64,000 nucleotides of DNA from Roseibium algicola (GCF_001999245.1 NZ_CP019630.1:5051001-5115000), one strand, 5' to 3'. Counted from the first letter of the stretch, positions 36,945 to 46,188 are shown. The notes: generated by a model from the sequence alone, not told the origin. Numbers and translations are program-made.

Positions 36945-38300
36945 TTATCCGTAGACCAGGTTCGGCAACCAGGTGATCAGTCCGGGGAACAGCATGCACA
37001 ATGCCAGTCCAAGCACCTGAAGCGCCAGGAAGGGCAGGGCAGACTTGAAGATGTCTGTCATCGGAATGTCCGCCGGAGCGACGCCTCGCAGGTAGAAGAG
37101 TGCGTAGCCGAACGGTGGTGACAGGAAGCTCATCTGCATGTTCACCAGATAGAGAACACCGAACCACAGCACCAGATCGTCCGGGCTGTCGAGCCCGAAG
37201 GAGGCCGCTCCGAGCGCCTTGATGATCGGCACGAAGATCGGCACGCACAGGAGCAGGATACCGACCCAGTCCAGGAACATGCCCAGGACGACAAGCACGA
37301 TCTGCATGATGATCAGAATGCCCCATGGGCCGAGGCCGGTGGCTTCCAGCGCGCCTTGCACGAATTGCTGACCGCCTTCCAGTACATAAAGACCAACGAA
37401 GATGGTCGCGCCGAACATGATCCAGATCACCATGGCCGAAGCCTTCAAGGTGGTCAGCGAGGCTTCGCGCAGTGTCTGCCAATCGAGATTGCGGTGGATG
37501 GCGGCCACGACGATGGCGCCGAAGGTGCCGATGCCGGCTGCTTCCACCGGAGTTGCGACGCCGGTGAAGATCACGCCCAGCACGATCACGATCAGCGCGA
37601 TCGGCGCAGACATGTTCGACAGCAGCCGGACCTTTTCCTTGAACGGAATACGTTCTTCCTCCGGGATCGGCGGGCCTTTTCTGGGGTCGATCATGCAGCT
37701 GACGATCACATAAAGGATGTAGAGCCCGGACAGCAGCAGGCCGGGAATGACCGCGCCGATGAAGAGCTCACCAACGGACTGTTCGGCCACGACGGCGTAG
37801 ATGATTGCCAGGATCGACGGTGGGATCAGGATGCCGAGCGTTCCGCCGGCCATGATCGAGCCCATGGCGATCTTAGGATCGTAGTTTCGCTTCAGCATAG
37901 CGGGCAGGGCGATGATGCCCATCGTGACAACAGCCGCCCCGATGACACCCACCATGGCCGCCAGTACGGTGGAGGCGATGATGGTGGCAGCCGCCAGGCC
38001 GCCCTTCACGCCGCCAAGCACCTTGTAGATGACATCGAACATGTCGTTGATGATGCCGGCCCGTTCCAGCATCGATGCCATGAATATGAACAGCGGGATT
38101 GCCGATAGCTGGTAGTTGGTCATCAGCGGAAAAATGCGCGACGGCACGATGTTGAGCGCCCGCTCGTCACCCAGGAAGAACAGGAACACACAGGCGAGCC
38201 CTCCCGTAACGAAGGCCAGCGGCAGCCCTGCCATCAAGAGGACCAGCAGCGAGCCGAACATGATGAGTGTCAGCCACTCGATTCCGATTTCAAGTCCCAT
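36945..38300 (-). CDS. dctM: TRAP transporter large permease, DctM type
   Basis: 451-residue membrane protein with the DctM pattern: MFGSLLVLLMAGLPLAFVTGG at the start, GGVKGGLAAATIIASTVLAAMVGVIGAAVVTMG, GSIMAGGTLGILIPPSILAIIYAVVAEQSVGELFIGAVIPG, and VGILLLCVPIFVPIIKALG. It is the ion-coupled translocation subunit. It follows dctQ by three bases in the minus-strand operon dctP-dctQ-dctM. Confidence 0.93.
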   Translation of the reverse strand: MGLEIGIEWLTLIMFGSLLVLLMAGLPLAFVTGGLACVFLFFLGDERALNIVPSRIFPLMTNYQLSAIPLFIFMASMLERAGIINDMFDVIYKVLGGVKGGLAAATIIASTVLAAMVGVIGAAVVTMGIIALPAMLKRNYDPKIAMGSIMAGGTLGILIPPSILAIIYAVVAEQSVGELFIGAVIPGLLLSGLYILYVIVSCMIDPRKGPPIPEEERIPFKEKVRLLSNMSAPIALIVIVLGVIFTGVATPVEAAGIGTFGAIVVAAIHRNLDWQTLREASLTTLKASAMVIWIMFGATIFVGLYVLEGGQQFVQGALEATGLGPWGILIIMQIVLVVLGMFLDWVGILLLCVPIFVPIIKALGAASFGLDSPDDLVLWFGVLYLVNMQMSFLSPPFGYALFYLRGVAPADIPMTDIFKSALPFLALQVLGLALCMLFPGLITWLPNLVYG

Positions 38301-38303
38301 CGA

Positions 38304-39638
38304 TCAAGCCCTGCCCATCACTGCGCGGATGTCCTGCGCGAATTTGGAAATTCCCTGGAGCACCAGCAGCAACCCGCCGAGCACCATGACCCACTTCATT
38401 GGCCAGAGCGGCACTTCCCATTCGTTGAAGCTGATTTCGCCCCAGCGGATGTTCGGATCGGTCCACTGGGCAAGGTTCCAGCTTGCAACGACATCGCTGA
38501 AGCCGATTTCACCGCGTGCCCAGTCAGATACCAGCGAGTTGCCGGAGGGAACCGCGATGGCATCGAACGCGAAGATCCACGAAGTCACCAGCAGGGTGCC
38601 GGCGAAGATGAAGAAGAAGACGGATGTCAGTAGATCGACAATTGCCTTGCGGCGCGGCGACAGCGGCGCATAGAAGACATCGACCCGTACGTGGGATTCC
38701 GTCAGCATGGCGTAGGACCCGGCGATCAGGTACTGCATGCCGAACATGAGGTACATCGCCTCGTGAGCCCAGTTGGTCGGGCTGCCGAAGACGTAGCGGC
38801 TCATGACCTCGAAGTAGTAGACAAGAACGGCGATCACCGCCCAGTAGCTGACAAACTCGCCACAGTAGAGCGAGAGCCGGTCAATCCAGCCGGTCCAGCC
38901 GGAAGAGACGTGATCCGCATCGTCCTTGCGCTCGGCTTCTTCAAGCTCCTTGAGCTTCTTTTCCGCCTCGCTGAGTTCCGGGTCCGGTGGCAGGTTCTCG
39001 TTTGCTTTGGAAACCAGCCGGGGCAGGAGGAGTGCGTCGACCGCCACACCTGCAAGCAGGAGCCAGAAGGCGTACTTGGCAACATTGCCCCAGAAATCGA
39101 GGGTTTCGCGAGCTGTTACGGCAGCCGGGCGGGCGGTCTCCAGAGTTGCCTCGGCCTCCGCAACCCGGGTCTTGCCCTGTTCGACACGTTGTTCGGCGCG
39201 CTGGACATCCCGTTCCGCGCGGCGCTTGGCAAAGCTGCCTTCTTCGGCCTGCGCTTCCGCCTCGGCGAGCTTTTGGCGCAAGGCAGGAAGATCGGCCTCT
39301 GCGGTCTTCACCCTTTCGCCTTCGCGCTCGAGCGTGCGCTCCGCCTGTCGCACTGCGTTGGCCATGTCCGAGACAACCGCGCGCGCATCCTGGCTTTGCG
39401 CGTTGGCGTAGAGGATCAGCACGAAGACCGGGATATAGACCAGCCCGATCAGGCTTTTCAGGTAAAGCCGATGCAGACCCAGGATGCCGCCGGTGACAAG
39501 AATGAAATAGCCGAGCACCAGCGAGTAGCGCCGTTCAGTCGGCTTCGGCCGCTTGGCAAGGGCAGCGGCGATCAGCGGAAAGATGATCAGCCCCAGCCAA
39601 TAGGCCCAATGCGGCAGGGTAAAGTCCAGATGAGGCAT
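38304..39638 (-). CDS. dctQ: TRAP transporter small permease DctQ with N-terminal TM2-like and coiled-coil extension
   Basis: 444 residues, far longer than the usual 150-220 for DctQ. The C-terminal part (about residues 255-440) is DctQ: ISRYVFGSPTNWAHEAMYLMFGMQYLIAGSYAMLTESHVRVDVFY and later helices. The N-terminal 80 residues hold paired helices with a TM2-like GGILGLHRLYLKSLIGLVYI. Residues about 85-190 form a charged, heptad-rich coiled coil (RQAERTLEREGERVKTAEADL), followed by a helix (AFWLLLAGVAVDALLL) and a Glu/Lys-rich linker. The frame is open throughout, so this is one fused protein, not a sequencing artefact visible here. Confidence 0.9.
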   Translation of the reverse strand: MPHLDFTLPHWAYWLGLIIFPLIAAALAKRPKPTERRYSLVLGYFILVTGGILGLHRLYLKSLIGLVYIPVFVLILYANAQSQDARAVVSDMANAVRQAERTLEREGERVKTAEADLPALRQKLAEAEAQAEEGSFAKRRAERDVQRAEQRVEQGKTRVAEAEATLETARPAAVTARETLDFWGNVAKYAFWLLLAGVAVDALLLPRLVSKANENLPPDPELSEAEKKLKELEEAERKDDADHVSSGWTGWIDRLSLYCGEFVSYWAVIAVLVYYFEVMSRYVFGSPTNWAHEAMYLMFGMQYLIAGSYAMLTESHVRVDVFYAPLSPRRKAIVDLLTSVFFFIFAGTLLVTSWIFAFDAIAVPSGNSLVSDWARGEIGFSDVVASWNLAQWTDPNIRWGEISFNEWEVPLWPMKWVMVLGGLLLVLQGISKFAQDIRAVMGRA

Positions 39639-39683
39639 GCCTCTCCCTTCCCCAGGGGAAACAAGCCCCTGTTGAGTTGAACA

Positions 39684-39711
39684 GGACCCGCGCGGCTGGC
39701 CGCGCGGGTCC
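39684..39711. other. Intercistronic hairpin between dctP and dctQ
   Basis: GGACCCGCGCGG (39684-39695) and CCGCGCGGGTCC (39700-39711) form a perfect, very GC-rich 12-bp stem with loop CTGG. No T run follows. Placed 24 bases after dctP and before dctQ, it probably stabilises the dctP message or attenuates the permeases, giving excess binding protein. Confidence 0.7.
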
Positions 39712-39734
39712 GTTTCCCGAGACGTCGTCTGGGA

Positions 39735-40841
39735 TCAGAGGTCGAGTTCGAGGCCTTCGACCTGCTCCGGCGTGACGTAGCCGAGTGAACCGGACATCAT
39801 GTAGTCGAGCTGAATCTTGAAGAGGCGCGCGCTGTCCTTGTCCCGGTTCGCATAGTTGAACCAGATCGGAACGGCGACTTCGGTCATCAGTTCGACATCG
39901 TCCTGGCTGAGCCGGGTGATTTCGGTGCCGTCGGCCTCGAACTTCGCCCAGGCTTCCTGGTCTGCCTTCTGGATGGCTGCATGGTGCATGTCGGAATAGA
40001 CGTGTGTTTCCATCTCGACGAACTGCTGCATCTGCGGGCTGAGCGCATTCCAGGCATCCATGCCGACGGTGATGTCCATCAGGTCGACCGGCTGATACAG
40101 CGACATGAAGCCCGGAGGGCCCATGGAAATGTATTTGGTGACCTGGCTGAAGCCGAGGGCATAGTTGACCGCCGGACCGACATAATCGGCGACGTCGATG
40201 GTGCCTTTTTCAAGTGCCGGGAAAATCTCCGATCCCGGAAGCACCGTCGTTTCCGCGCCGATCTCTGTGAAGACTTCGGCGACCATGCCGCCCGGCAGGC
40301 GCATCTTGCGGCCGCGGAAGTCATCGATGGAGCGGATCGGCACCTTGGAGTGGATGATGTTGGGGCCGTGATGCACCGGTCCGACAAACATCATGTTCTG
40401 TGCGGCGTAGAGTTCACGGGCGATCTCAAGACCGCCAAGGGAATAGTAGAACACGTCCCATTCGTGCGGGTTGCGCATACCGAGCGGATAACTCGTCAGG
40501 AAGGTGGCCGCGGGGATGATGCCCTGCGCATAGATCGTGAACGGGTTGACCGCGTCCAGAACGCCATTCTTGACGGCGTCGAACAGCTGGAAATCGCCCA
40601 CGACGTCGTTGGCGCCGAATGGCTGGAAGGCGAGCTCCCCGCCTGTCTTTTCGGCAATGGTTGCGCACCAGTCCTTGAAGATCTGCAAACCGGCACCGCC
40701 TGGCCAGGACGTCTGGATTTTCCAGGTCGTCGTCTGGCCTTGTGCCGAAGCGATATGCGGCGCAGCGAGTGTCGCTGCTCCGACCGTGCCGGCACCTGCG
40801 AGCGTCCGCAGGGCCTGCCTGCGAGTCGTAAGTTGTTTCAT
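39735..40841 (-). CDS. dctP: TRAP transporter solute-binding protein (DctP/TakP-like)
   Basis: 368 residues. Twin-arginine-type signal (LTTRRQALRTLAGAGTVGAATLAAPHIASAQ, residues 3-33). The mature protein has the DctP fold with WKIQTSWPGGAGLQIFKDWC, FGANDVVGDFQLFDAVKNGVLDAV, SIDDFRGRKMRLPGGMVAEVFTEIGA (the conserved carboxylate-binding Arg) and GTIDVADYVGPAVNYALGF. The last pattern resembles the TakP branch, which binds 2-oxo acids or similar monocarboxylates; substrate not proven. ATG 40841 follows GGGAGGATACC. First gene of the dctPQM operon. Confidence 0.9.
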   Translation of the reverse strand: MKQLTTRRQALRTLAGAGTVGAATLAAPHIASAQGQTTTWKIQTSWPGGAGLQIFKDWCATIAEKTGGELAFQPFGANDVVGDFQLFDAVKNGVLDAVNPFTIYAQGIIPAATFLTSYPLGMRNPHEWDVFYYSLGGLEIARELYAAQNMMFVGPVHHGPNIIHSKVPIRSIDDFRGRKMRLPGGMVAEVFTEIGAETTVLPGSEIFPALEKGTIDVADYVGPAVNYALGFSQVTKYISMGPPGFMSLYQPVDLMDITVGMDAWNALSPQMQQFVEMETHVYSDMHHAAIQKADQEAWAKFEADGTEITRLSQDDVELMTEVAVPIWFNYANRDKDSARLFKIQLDYMMSGSLGYVTPEQVEGLELDL

Positions 40842-41163
40842 GGTATCCTCCCAAATAGGTCTGGGAGCAAATGAGCGCTCGCGCGGGGAGTGTTTCAACG
40901 CCCCTTCTTCTTCGCGGAGACAAACCAGCTGTTTGTGTTCTTAAGCAGTTGTTTTGTAACTGGTTCGGGATGACCTCGAGGAAGTCTGTCGCTCTTCTTT
41001 TCCTCCCAACCAAGGGAAGGATATTACACTTACAGAATCCTGCAACCTTGCCGGACGCTCAAAACATCTTTTCCTTTTTGGAAAAAATGGCCGGAACTGT
41101 TTTGAAAATAGAGAAACACAAAGCTGGCGCTGTCTCCACTTCCTGAAGGGAAGTGGTGTCAGG
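40842..41163. other. Intergenic region upstream of the TRAP operon
   Basis: 322 bases with no gene. It should hold the dctP promoter. A small hairpin CCACTTCC-TGAAG-GGAAGTGG (about 41138-41158) lies just past the dehalogenase stop and may mark its transcript end, but it lacks a T run. Nothing else recognised. Confidence 0.45.
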
Positions 41164-41826
41164 TCAGCCGAGTGTGGCGAGCCCTGTCAGATCCGCCAGA
41201 ACCGCCTTGGGAGAAAGGTCCGGATATTCGTCAGGCATGCCCATCCGGTTCATCCACACGGTACGGAACCCGAATGCGGTAGCACCGGCAATATCCCAAC
41301 GGTTTGAAGACTGGAAGGAAACCTCTTCCGGATAGATCCGGAAATGGGTCGTGACCATTTCATAGACCTGCGGATCGGTCTTGAAGGTTCGAAGGGCGTC
41401 GACGGAAAAGATTTCGTCGAAAAGTTCCTTCAATCCGGCGGCCTTGGCGGCAGCTTCGAGCATGGCCGGAGATCCGTTGGACAGGATCGCGATTTTAGCG
41501 CCGGTTGCCTTGAGGTTGGTCAGCACCTGCGGCACTTCCGGGTAACAATCAAGTTCCCAATAGGCGCTGAGAAGATCTTCGCGCAACGACTTGTCAGCGG
41601 AAGGCACCAGGGCGAATGCGGTGTCCAGGCCTTGCTGGGTCAGTTCCCAGAAGTCCAGATACTTGCCCATGAGGGCACGCACCCAGGAATATTCAAGCTG
41701 CTTTTCCCGCCAGAGAGACGACAGCCTCTGGGCATCCGGTCCGAGCTTCTCCGCATGTTTGCGGACGGCGGCATGCACATCGAACAAGGTTCCATACGCA
41801 TCGAACACGTAAGCTGCATGCGCCAT
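41164..41826 (-). CDS. Haloacid dehalogenase, type II (L-2-haloacid dehalogenase-like)
   Basis: 220-residue HAD-superfamily hydrolase. The nucleophile Asp is in AAYVFDAYGTLFDV (about residue 10), LSNGSP supplies the Ser/Asn, FKTDPQVYEM the Lys, and SFQSSNRWDIAGATAFGF the type II SSNxWD signature with the second Asp. Members hydrolyse (S)-2-haloacids to (R)-2-hydroxyacids; natural substrate in this strain unknown. Start ATG 41826 because GGAGG lies eight bases upstream; the frame's TTG at 41841 is unlikely. Confidence 0.87.
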   Translation of the reverse strand: MAHAAYVFDAYGTLFDVHAAVRKHAEKLGPDAQRLSSLWREKQLEYSWVRALMGKYLDFWELTQQGLDTAFALVPSADKSLREDLLSAYWELDCYPEVPQVLTNLKATGAKIAILSNGSPAMLEAAAKAAGLKELFDEIFSVDALRTFKTDPQVYEMVTTHFRIYPEEVSFQSSNRWDIAGATAFGFRTVWMNRMGMPDEYPDLSPKAVLADLTGLATLG

Positions 41827-41947
41827 CTTCAAGACCTCCAAGCCCTTTCACGAAACCGCGGAAGAGAACAGCCTGCGGCCTCCTGCGTCAAGCGCAGCTA
41901 TCTGCGACAAAGGTCGCAGGCAGGACTTATACAACAATTGTGCCCTG

Positions 41948-42382
41948 CTATTGGACTGGAGGCAGGGTGATTGCGCCATCCTCTTCCACCGGCCAGAACG
42001 GGTTATAGGCAATCTCGAGCAGGTGACCGCCGGGGACTTCCACGTAAGAGGAATACCCGCCCCAGAAGGCTTTCTGGGGTTCCTTGACCGATCGGGCACC
42101 CGCGGCGAGCGCTTTCAGGAAGCTTGTGTCCACCTCGGCTTCCGACCTGCCGTTCCAGGCGAGCGTCACCGCACCGGTGGGGCTGTCGGTGACAGAGCGT
42201 CCGATTTCCTCTTCCAGGGAGGCGCGGCCATAGAGGGCAAATACACTGCCGGGAACCTGGAAAAAGACCACTTCGGGGCCTGGGGAGGAATGAACCTGCC
42301 ATCCCAGGCCGTCTTCGAAGAAGCGGCGTGCCTCGGCAACGTCTTCGACCACGAGCGTCGTCACGGAAATGCGCTGTTCCAT
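41948..42382 (-). CDS. VOC-superfamily (glyoxalase/dioxygenase-like) protein
   Basis: 144 residues in two beta-alpha-beta-beta-beta units: RISVTTLVVEDVAEARRFFEDGLGWQVH and AVTLAWNGRSEAEVDTSFLKALAAGARSV, ending YVEVPGGHLLEIAYNPFW with a Glu that could bind metal. The first unit lacks an obvious His ligand. Typical of small resistance- or isomerase-like VOC proteins; function not assignable. ATG 42382. Confidence 0.8.
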   Translation of the reverse strand: MEQRISVTTLVVEDVAEARRFFEDGLGWQVHSSPGPEVVFFQVPGSVFALYGRASLEEEIGRSVTDSPTGAVTLAWNGRSEAEVDTSFLKALAAGARSVKEPQKAFWGGYSSYVEVPGGHLLEIAYNPFWPVEEDGAITLPPVQ

Positions 42383-42696
42383 CCTGAACTCCCAAAATTG
42401 TAGCAGGAACATATAGTGAACTTTGTGTGACGAGAGTCAATGGTCCGCGGGCGGGGGCATTGTTTCCAAGCCAGGGGTCGGTGAGGGGATCCACATCTTG
42501 TCATTGCAGAACTCGACTTGAAAAAATGATGTCGCTCAAGTGGGTGTTTTGGTGATTTTTATCCTGATATCACCGTATCTTGCGAAGAATGACAGCAACT
42601 TTCCTCAATTTCGCGGTAAGCTATTGACCTGCCGGGATGAGCGGTGTTGTTTCGGCGGACAGACTGCACAACCGCAGCGCAGAAAAGGGAAGAGAC
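42383..42696. other. Intergenic region upstream of ilvE
   Basis: 314 bases between divergent genes, presumably holding both promoters. I see no gene, riboswitch or clear operator. Confidence 0.4.
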
Positions 42697-43554
42697 ATGA
42701 GCGGATGGAGTGACACCTGGACCTGGATCGACGGGACTTGGCACGAGGGCAATCCGCCGATCATGGGCCCGCGCACACATGCTTCCTGGCTCGGTTCCAG
42801 CGTTTTTGACGGCGCCCGCTACTTTGAAGGTGTGATGCCGGACATCGATCTCCACTGCAAACGCGTCAACGACAGTGCCGTGGCGCTGGGCATGAAGCCG
42901 ACCATGAAGGTTGGTGAAATGGTCGAGCTCACCAAGGAAGGCTGCGCCAAATTCGGTGGTGACCAGCAGATCTACGTCAAGCCCATGTACTGGGTCGAAA
43001 GTGACGGACCCGGGGTGATCGTGGGCGATCCGGACAGCACGCGGTTCTGCCTGTGCCTGTTCGATGCGCCGATGGCACCCAAGGATGCGGCGATGAGCAT
43101 CACGCTGTCTCCATTCCGCCGTCCGACTGTTGAATGCATGCCTGTCAACGCCAAGGCCGGCTGCCTTTATCCCAACAATGCGAGAGCGATGCTGGAGGCC
43201 AAGGGGCGCGGCTTCGACAACGCGGTCGTTCGCGACATGCTGGGCAATGTCGCTGAACTGACATCGGCCAATATCTTCATGGCCAAGGAAGGCAAGGTAC
43301 ACACGCCGGTTCCCAACGGCACCTTCCTGAACGGCATTACCCGTCAGCGCGTCATTCAGCTGCTGCGGTCCGTTGGCTATGACGTTTTCGAGCGCACCAT
43401 GGACTATGGCGAGTTCCTGGAAGCCGACGAGATCTTCTCGACCGGGAACTACAGCAAGGTAACGCCGGTCAAGCGGATCGAGGACCGCGACCTGCAGCCG
43501 GGTCCGATCGCGGCTCGCGCAAGAGAACTCTACTGGGAATTTTCCCACGCCTGA
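42697..43554 (+). CDS. ilvE: Branched-chain amino acid aminotransferase-like protein (class IV)
   Basis: 285-residue fold-type IV PLP enzyme. WLGSSVFDGARYFEGVMPDIDLHCKRVNDSA (class IV start), QIYVKPMYWVESD, the catalytic Lys in VNAKAGCLYPNNARAMLEAKGRGFDNAVV (about residue 155) and ELTSANIFMAKEGKVHTPV plus GTFLNGITRQRVI (phosphate cup) are all visible. BCAT transfers amino groups between Leu/Ile/Val and 2-oxoglutarate; a D-amino-acid or (R)-amine specificity within class IV cannot be ruled out. ATG 42697. Converges with the MFS gene, 10 bases between stops. Confidence 0.83.
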   Translation: MSGWSDTWTWIDGTWHEGNPPIMGPRTHASWLGSSVFDGARYFEGVMPDIDLHCKRVNDSAVALGMKPTMKVGEMVELTKEGCAKFGGDQQIYVKPMYWVESDGPGVIVGDPDSTRFCLCLFDAPMAPKDAAMSITLSPFRRPTVECMPVNAKAGCLYPNNARAMLEAKGRGFDNAVVRDMLGNVAELTSANIFMAKEGKVHTPVPNGTFLNGITRQRVIQLLRSVGYDVFERTMDYGEFLEADEIFSTGNYSKVTPVKRIEDRDLQPGPIAARARELYWEFSHA

Positions 43555-43564
43555 GTGGGGAGTT

Positions 43565-44743
43565 TCATCTGACGACCAGTGCCGCGGCTACCACAAGCGC
43601 CGCGGCGGCTGCCAGGGATGAAGCAGTAAAGGACCCGGTCAGATGGTGCATCTGGCCGGCAACCCAGGGCCCGGCCATCTGCCCGACGCCAAAGCTTGCC
43701 GTCAGTACCGCAAGCATCTGACGGATTGCTGCCGGTCCGTCCCGGCTGACTTCGCGCCGTGCCTCCATCAAGCCAAGCGCGGTGATACCCATGAAGGTTG
43801 CCCCGAGGAGCGCTGCTCCGAAGAGGAAAAGCCCAGGCGCTGTGCTCACCGCCGTCAAGGCAACCCCTGCCGCTTCCAGCACGCAAGCAAGAGCGAAGCC
43901 CTTTCGAGTGCCCATGCGGGCGGCAATCCTGTTCCAGACGTAAATTGAAGGTGCCGCGCACAGCCCAACTGTCAACCAGACGAAGGCTTCGGTTGATTGA
44001 AGCGCCGGATTGGCGCGTGCGATCGTATTGACGAAGGTCGCGGTGATGACATAGCCGAAACCGAACAGACCGTAGGCCAGAATGAGGCGGATGCGACTGG
44101 CAGAGCCAAACGGAGATGCCGGGGTTTCGTCGGGGGAGTTTTGCGCAGGTGCGGTGACCGGCTGGGGAGACGGCTCGGACGGCACCAGAAATGCAGCCAC
44201 CAGAAGAAAGCAAAGCGTGGCAGCGCCACTGGCCAGCCAGAGCCCACGCCAATCTGCCCCCAGATGCGCCAGGAGGGCAACCAGAACGGCGGAAAAGGCA
44301 ATGCCGCAGCCGACCCCGGCAAAGTGGAGGGCGCTCAAGCCGCCGCGACCGGCTGCCGTCAGCCGCTCCAGGATCAGGCTGGTTGAAAATACCAGCGCAA
44401 AGGCGCTTGCGACGCCGCTGGCGAAGCGGATCAACAGAAACAGAGACAGGGAAGTGGTCAGCGCCATGGCGGCACTGGTCAGGGCGCTGGCAAGAAGCCC
44501 ACCGAGAAACCACAGCCGGGGATTACCGGGCAGGGACCTTGAGGCGCCGGCAAGAGCTCCGGCCAGATATCCGAGAAAATTCGCGGACGCGATCAGGCCG
44601 GCATCATCGGGCGGCAACTGCAGGCCGTCGGTCATGAAGGGCAGGATAGGGGTATAGACGAACCGGCCGATGCCCATCGCGGCAGCAAGGGCGAGCAGAC
44701 CGCCGAAAGCCAATGCGGCAGGAGAGCGCGAGATGGGTGACAT
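43565..44743 (-). CDS. YbfB/YjiJ-type MFS transporter
   Basis: 392 residues, 12 predicted helices. FGGLLALAAAMGIGRFVYTPILPFM is the YbfB/YjiJ opening, with ANFLGYLAGALAGA and ITALGLMEARREV later. A central cytoplasmic loop (PSEPSPQPVTAPAQNSPDETPASPFGSAS) separates the halves. Substrate unknown; the family is often annotated as an export-type MFS. Confidence 0.83.
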   Translation of the reverse strand: MSPISRSPAALAFGGLLALAAAMGIGRFVYTPILPFMTDGLQLPPDDAGLIASANFLGYLAGALAGASRSLPGNPRLWFLGGLLASALTSAAMALTTSLSLFLLIRFASGVASAFALVFSTSLILERLTAAGRGGLSALHFAGVGCGIAFSAVLVALLAHLGADWRGLWLASGAATLCFLLVAAFLVPSEPSPQPVTAPAQNSPDETPASPFGSASRIRLILAYGLFGFGYVITATFVNTIARANPALQSTEAFVWLTVGLCAAPSIYVWNRIAARMGTRKGFALACVLEAAGVALTAVSTAPGLFLFGAALLGATFMGITALGLMEARREVSRDGPAAIRQMLAVLTASFGVGQMAGPWVAGQMHHLTGSFTASSLAAAAALVVAAALVVR

Positions 44744-45531
44744 GGAGTTCCGGTCGTGAGGCGATAGCTGAAAACTGACATGCAGTCGTTGCTATCTTGC
44801 ACGATCGCTCTGCTTTGTCATTTCCAGGAACACGTTGAAGTAGGGTTGGTGCAGGGTAGGGTTAAGGCGATCAGTTTCCGGTGCGGACACCAGGGGCGAC
44901 AAGCCGAGTATTGGTGCGCATTGCCTTTCGCAGGGCATTGGTTCGCACCGACTGGACCTTGGAACCGGGAGCCCGGGTCATGCAGGCCTTATGGATACAG
45001 TCGCAATGAGCCATGCTCCACCGTAGCAACTGTTCGGGTAGTCGCAGGTCTTGTCGTTACATCATCAACTCCAGTTGTTTTAGCATTCTCCAAGAGAAAC
45101 GCCGTTTCAGAGACTGGCCTGAGAGGTGATGGTGGTAGCGAGGAGAATTTTTCTTGAGAAAAGAAGTGAATATTTCTATTTAATATCATTCTAGATATAC
45201 ATTAGATAATGATCGAAATAAGATTATTATTATATAATTCTATATTGTTAAAGTGTTTTCGTTATAAATAACGATGCTTTTCTTTCGAAAATTACTGATC
45301 ACATTTCCGTGAGCGGCGCAACTGCAGCCGTGTGGACGCGTTCCCGTCGTGGGAAGTGTCAATGGCAGATCGTACGTCCTAAAATAAAAAGAAAAAATTT
45401 CTTTATTTTGGGGATCGGCGCTTGCCGTGACGGCCCAGCAATCCTATTTTGCCGCTCGACGCGGCCGTTCCTGCATTCATTCTTGAGGCAGGCATGTCGC
45501 CGCCGGTCACCGACCTTTTAAGGAGTTTGTC
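44744..45531. other. Long gene-poor region upstream of sodB
   Basis: 788 bases without a convincing gene. The part 45140-45300 is strongly AT-rich and unlike its flanks. It contains the palindrome CGTTAT-AA-ATAACG at 45260-45273, and an A/T-rich imperfect hairpin lies at about 45381-45412 upstream of sodB. Short open frames here lack ribosome sites and recognisable content. It probably carries sodB promoter DNA; an unrecognised small RNA is possible. Confidence 0.45.
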
Positions 45532-46134
45532 ATGTCTTTCGAATTGCCTGACCTGCCGTATGCATATGACGCGCTGGCCCCTTACATGTCTGCTGAAACT
45601 CTCGAGTTTCACCACGACAAGCACCACCAGGCCTATGTCACCAAAGGCAACGAGCTGCTCGCCGGCAGCGGCCTGGAAGGCAAGTCCCTGGAAGAAATCG
45701 TGAAGGAAAGCTTCGGCAAGAACGCTCCGCTGTTCAACAACGCCGGTCAGCACTACAACCACATTCACTTCTGGAAGTGGATGAAGAAAGACGGTGGCGG
45801 CAGCTCGCTTCCGGGTGCGCTGGCTTCCGCTATCGACAGTGATCTTGGTGGTTTCGACAAGTTCCGCGCCGACTTCATCGCCGCAGGTGTTGGCCAGTTC
45901 GGCTCCGGCTGGGCCTGGCTCGCAGTCAAGGACGGCAAACTGGAAATCATGAAGACCCCGAACGGTGAAAACCCGCTGGTACACGGCGCAGCGCCGATTC
46001 TTGGCTGCGATGTGTGGGAACACTCCTATTACATCGACTATCGCAATGCGCGTCCGAAGTACCTCGAAGCTTTCATCGACAGCATGGTCAACTGGGACTA
46101 CGTGCTGGAAATGTACGAAGCTGCAACGAAGTAA
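45532..46134 (+). CDS. sodB: Superoxide dismutase, Fe/Mn family
   Basis: 200 residues. FELPDLPYAYDALAPYMSAETLEFHHDKHHQAYVTKGNEL carries the first two metal His residues, FNNAGQHYNHIHFWKWM the helix with the Tyr/His, and LGCDVWEHSYYIDYRNARPKYLEAF the Asp and fourth His ligand (DVWEHSYY). QFGSGWAWLAV follows the Fe-type pattern, and the start resembles alphaproteobacterial SodB. AAGGAGTTTGTC before the ATG is an excellent ribosome site. Own terminator. Cytoplasmic. Confidence 0.95.
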   Translation: MSFELPDLPYAYDALAPYMSAETLEFHHDKHHQAYVTKGNELLAGSGLEGKSLEEIVKESFGKNAPLFNNAGQHYNHIHFWKWMKKDGGGSSLPGALASAIDSDLGGFDKFRADFIAAGVGQFGSGWAWLAVKDGKLEIMKTPNGENPLVHGAAPILGCDVWEHSYYIDYRNARPKYLEAFIDSMVNWDYVLEMYEAATK

Positions 46135-46158
46135 GTCGGGATACATCCCGTTTTGCGA

Positions 46159-46188
46159 AACCCCGGCCTGAAAAGGTCGGGGTTTTTT
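46159..46188 (+). terminator. Rho-independent terminator after sodB
   Basis: AACCCCGGCC (46159-46168) pairs with GGTCGGGGTT (46175-46184), one G-T pair, followed by six T. Confidence 0.9.

Noticed and set aside
41138..41158. Hairpin CCACTTCC/GGAAGTGG as a terminator
   Set aside because: Stem is short and no T run follows; kept only as a remark on the gap.
44780..45157. 125-codon plus frame in the gap before sodB
   Set aside because: No ribosome site, Cys/His-rich random composition, no recognisable content.
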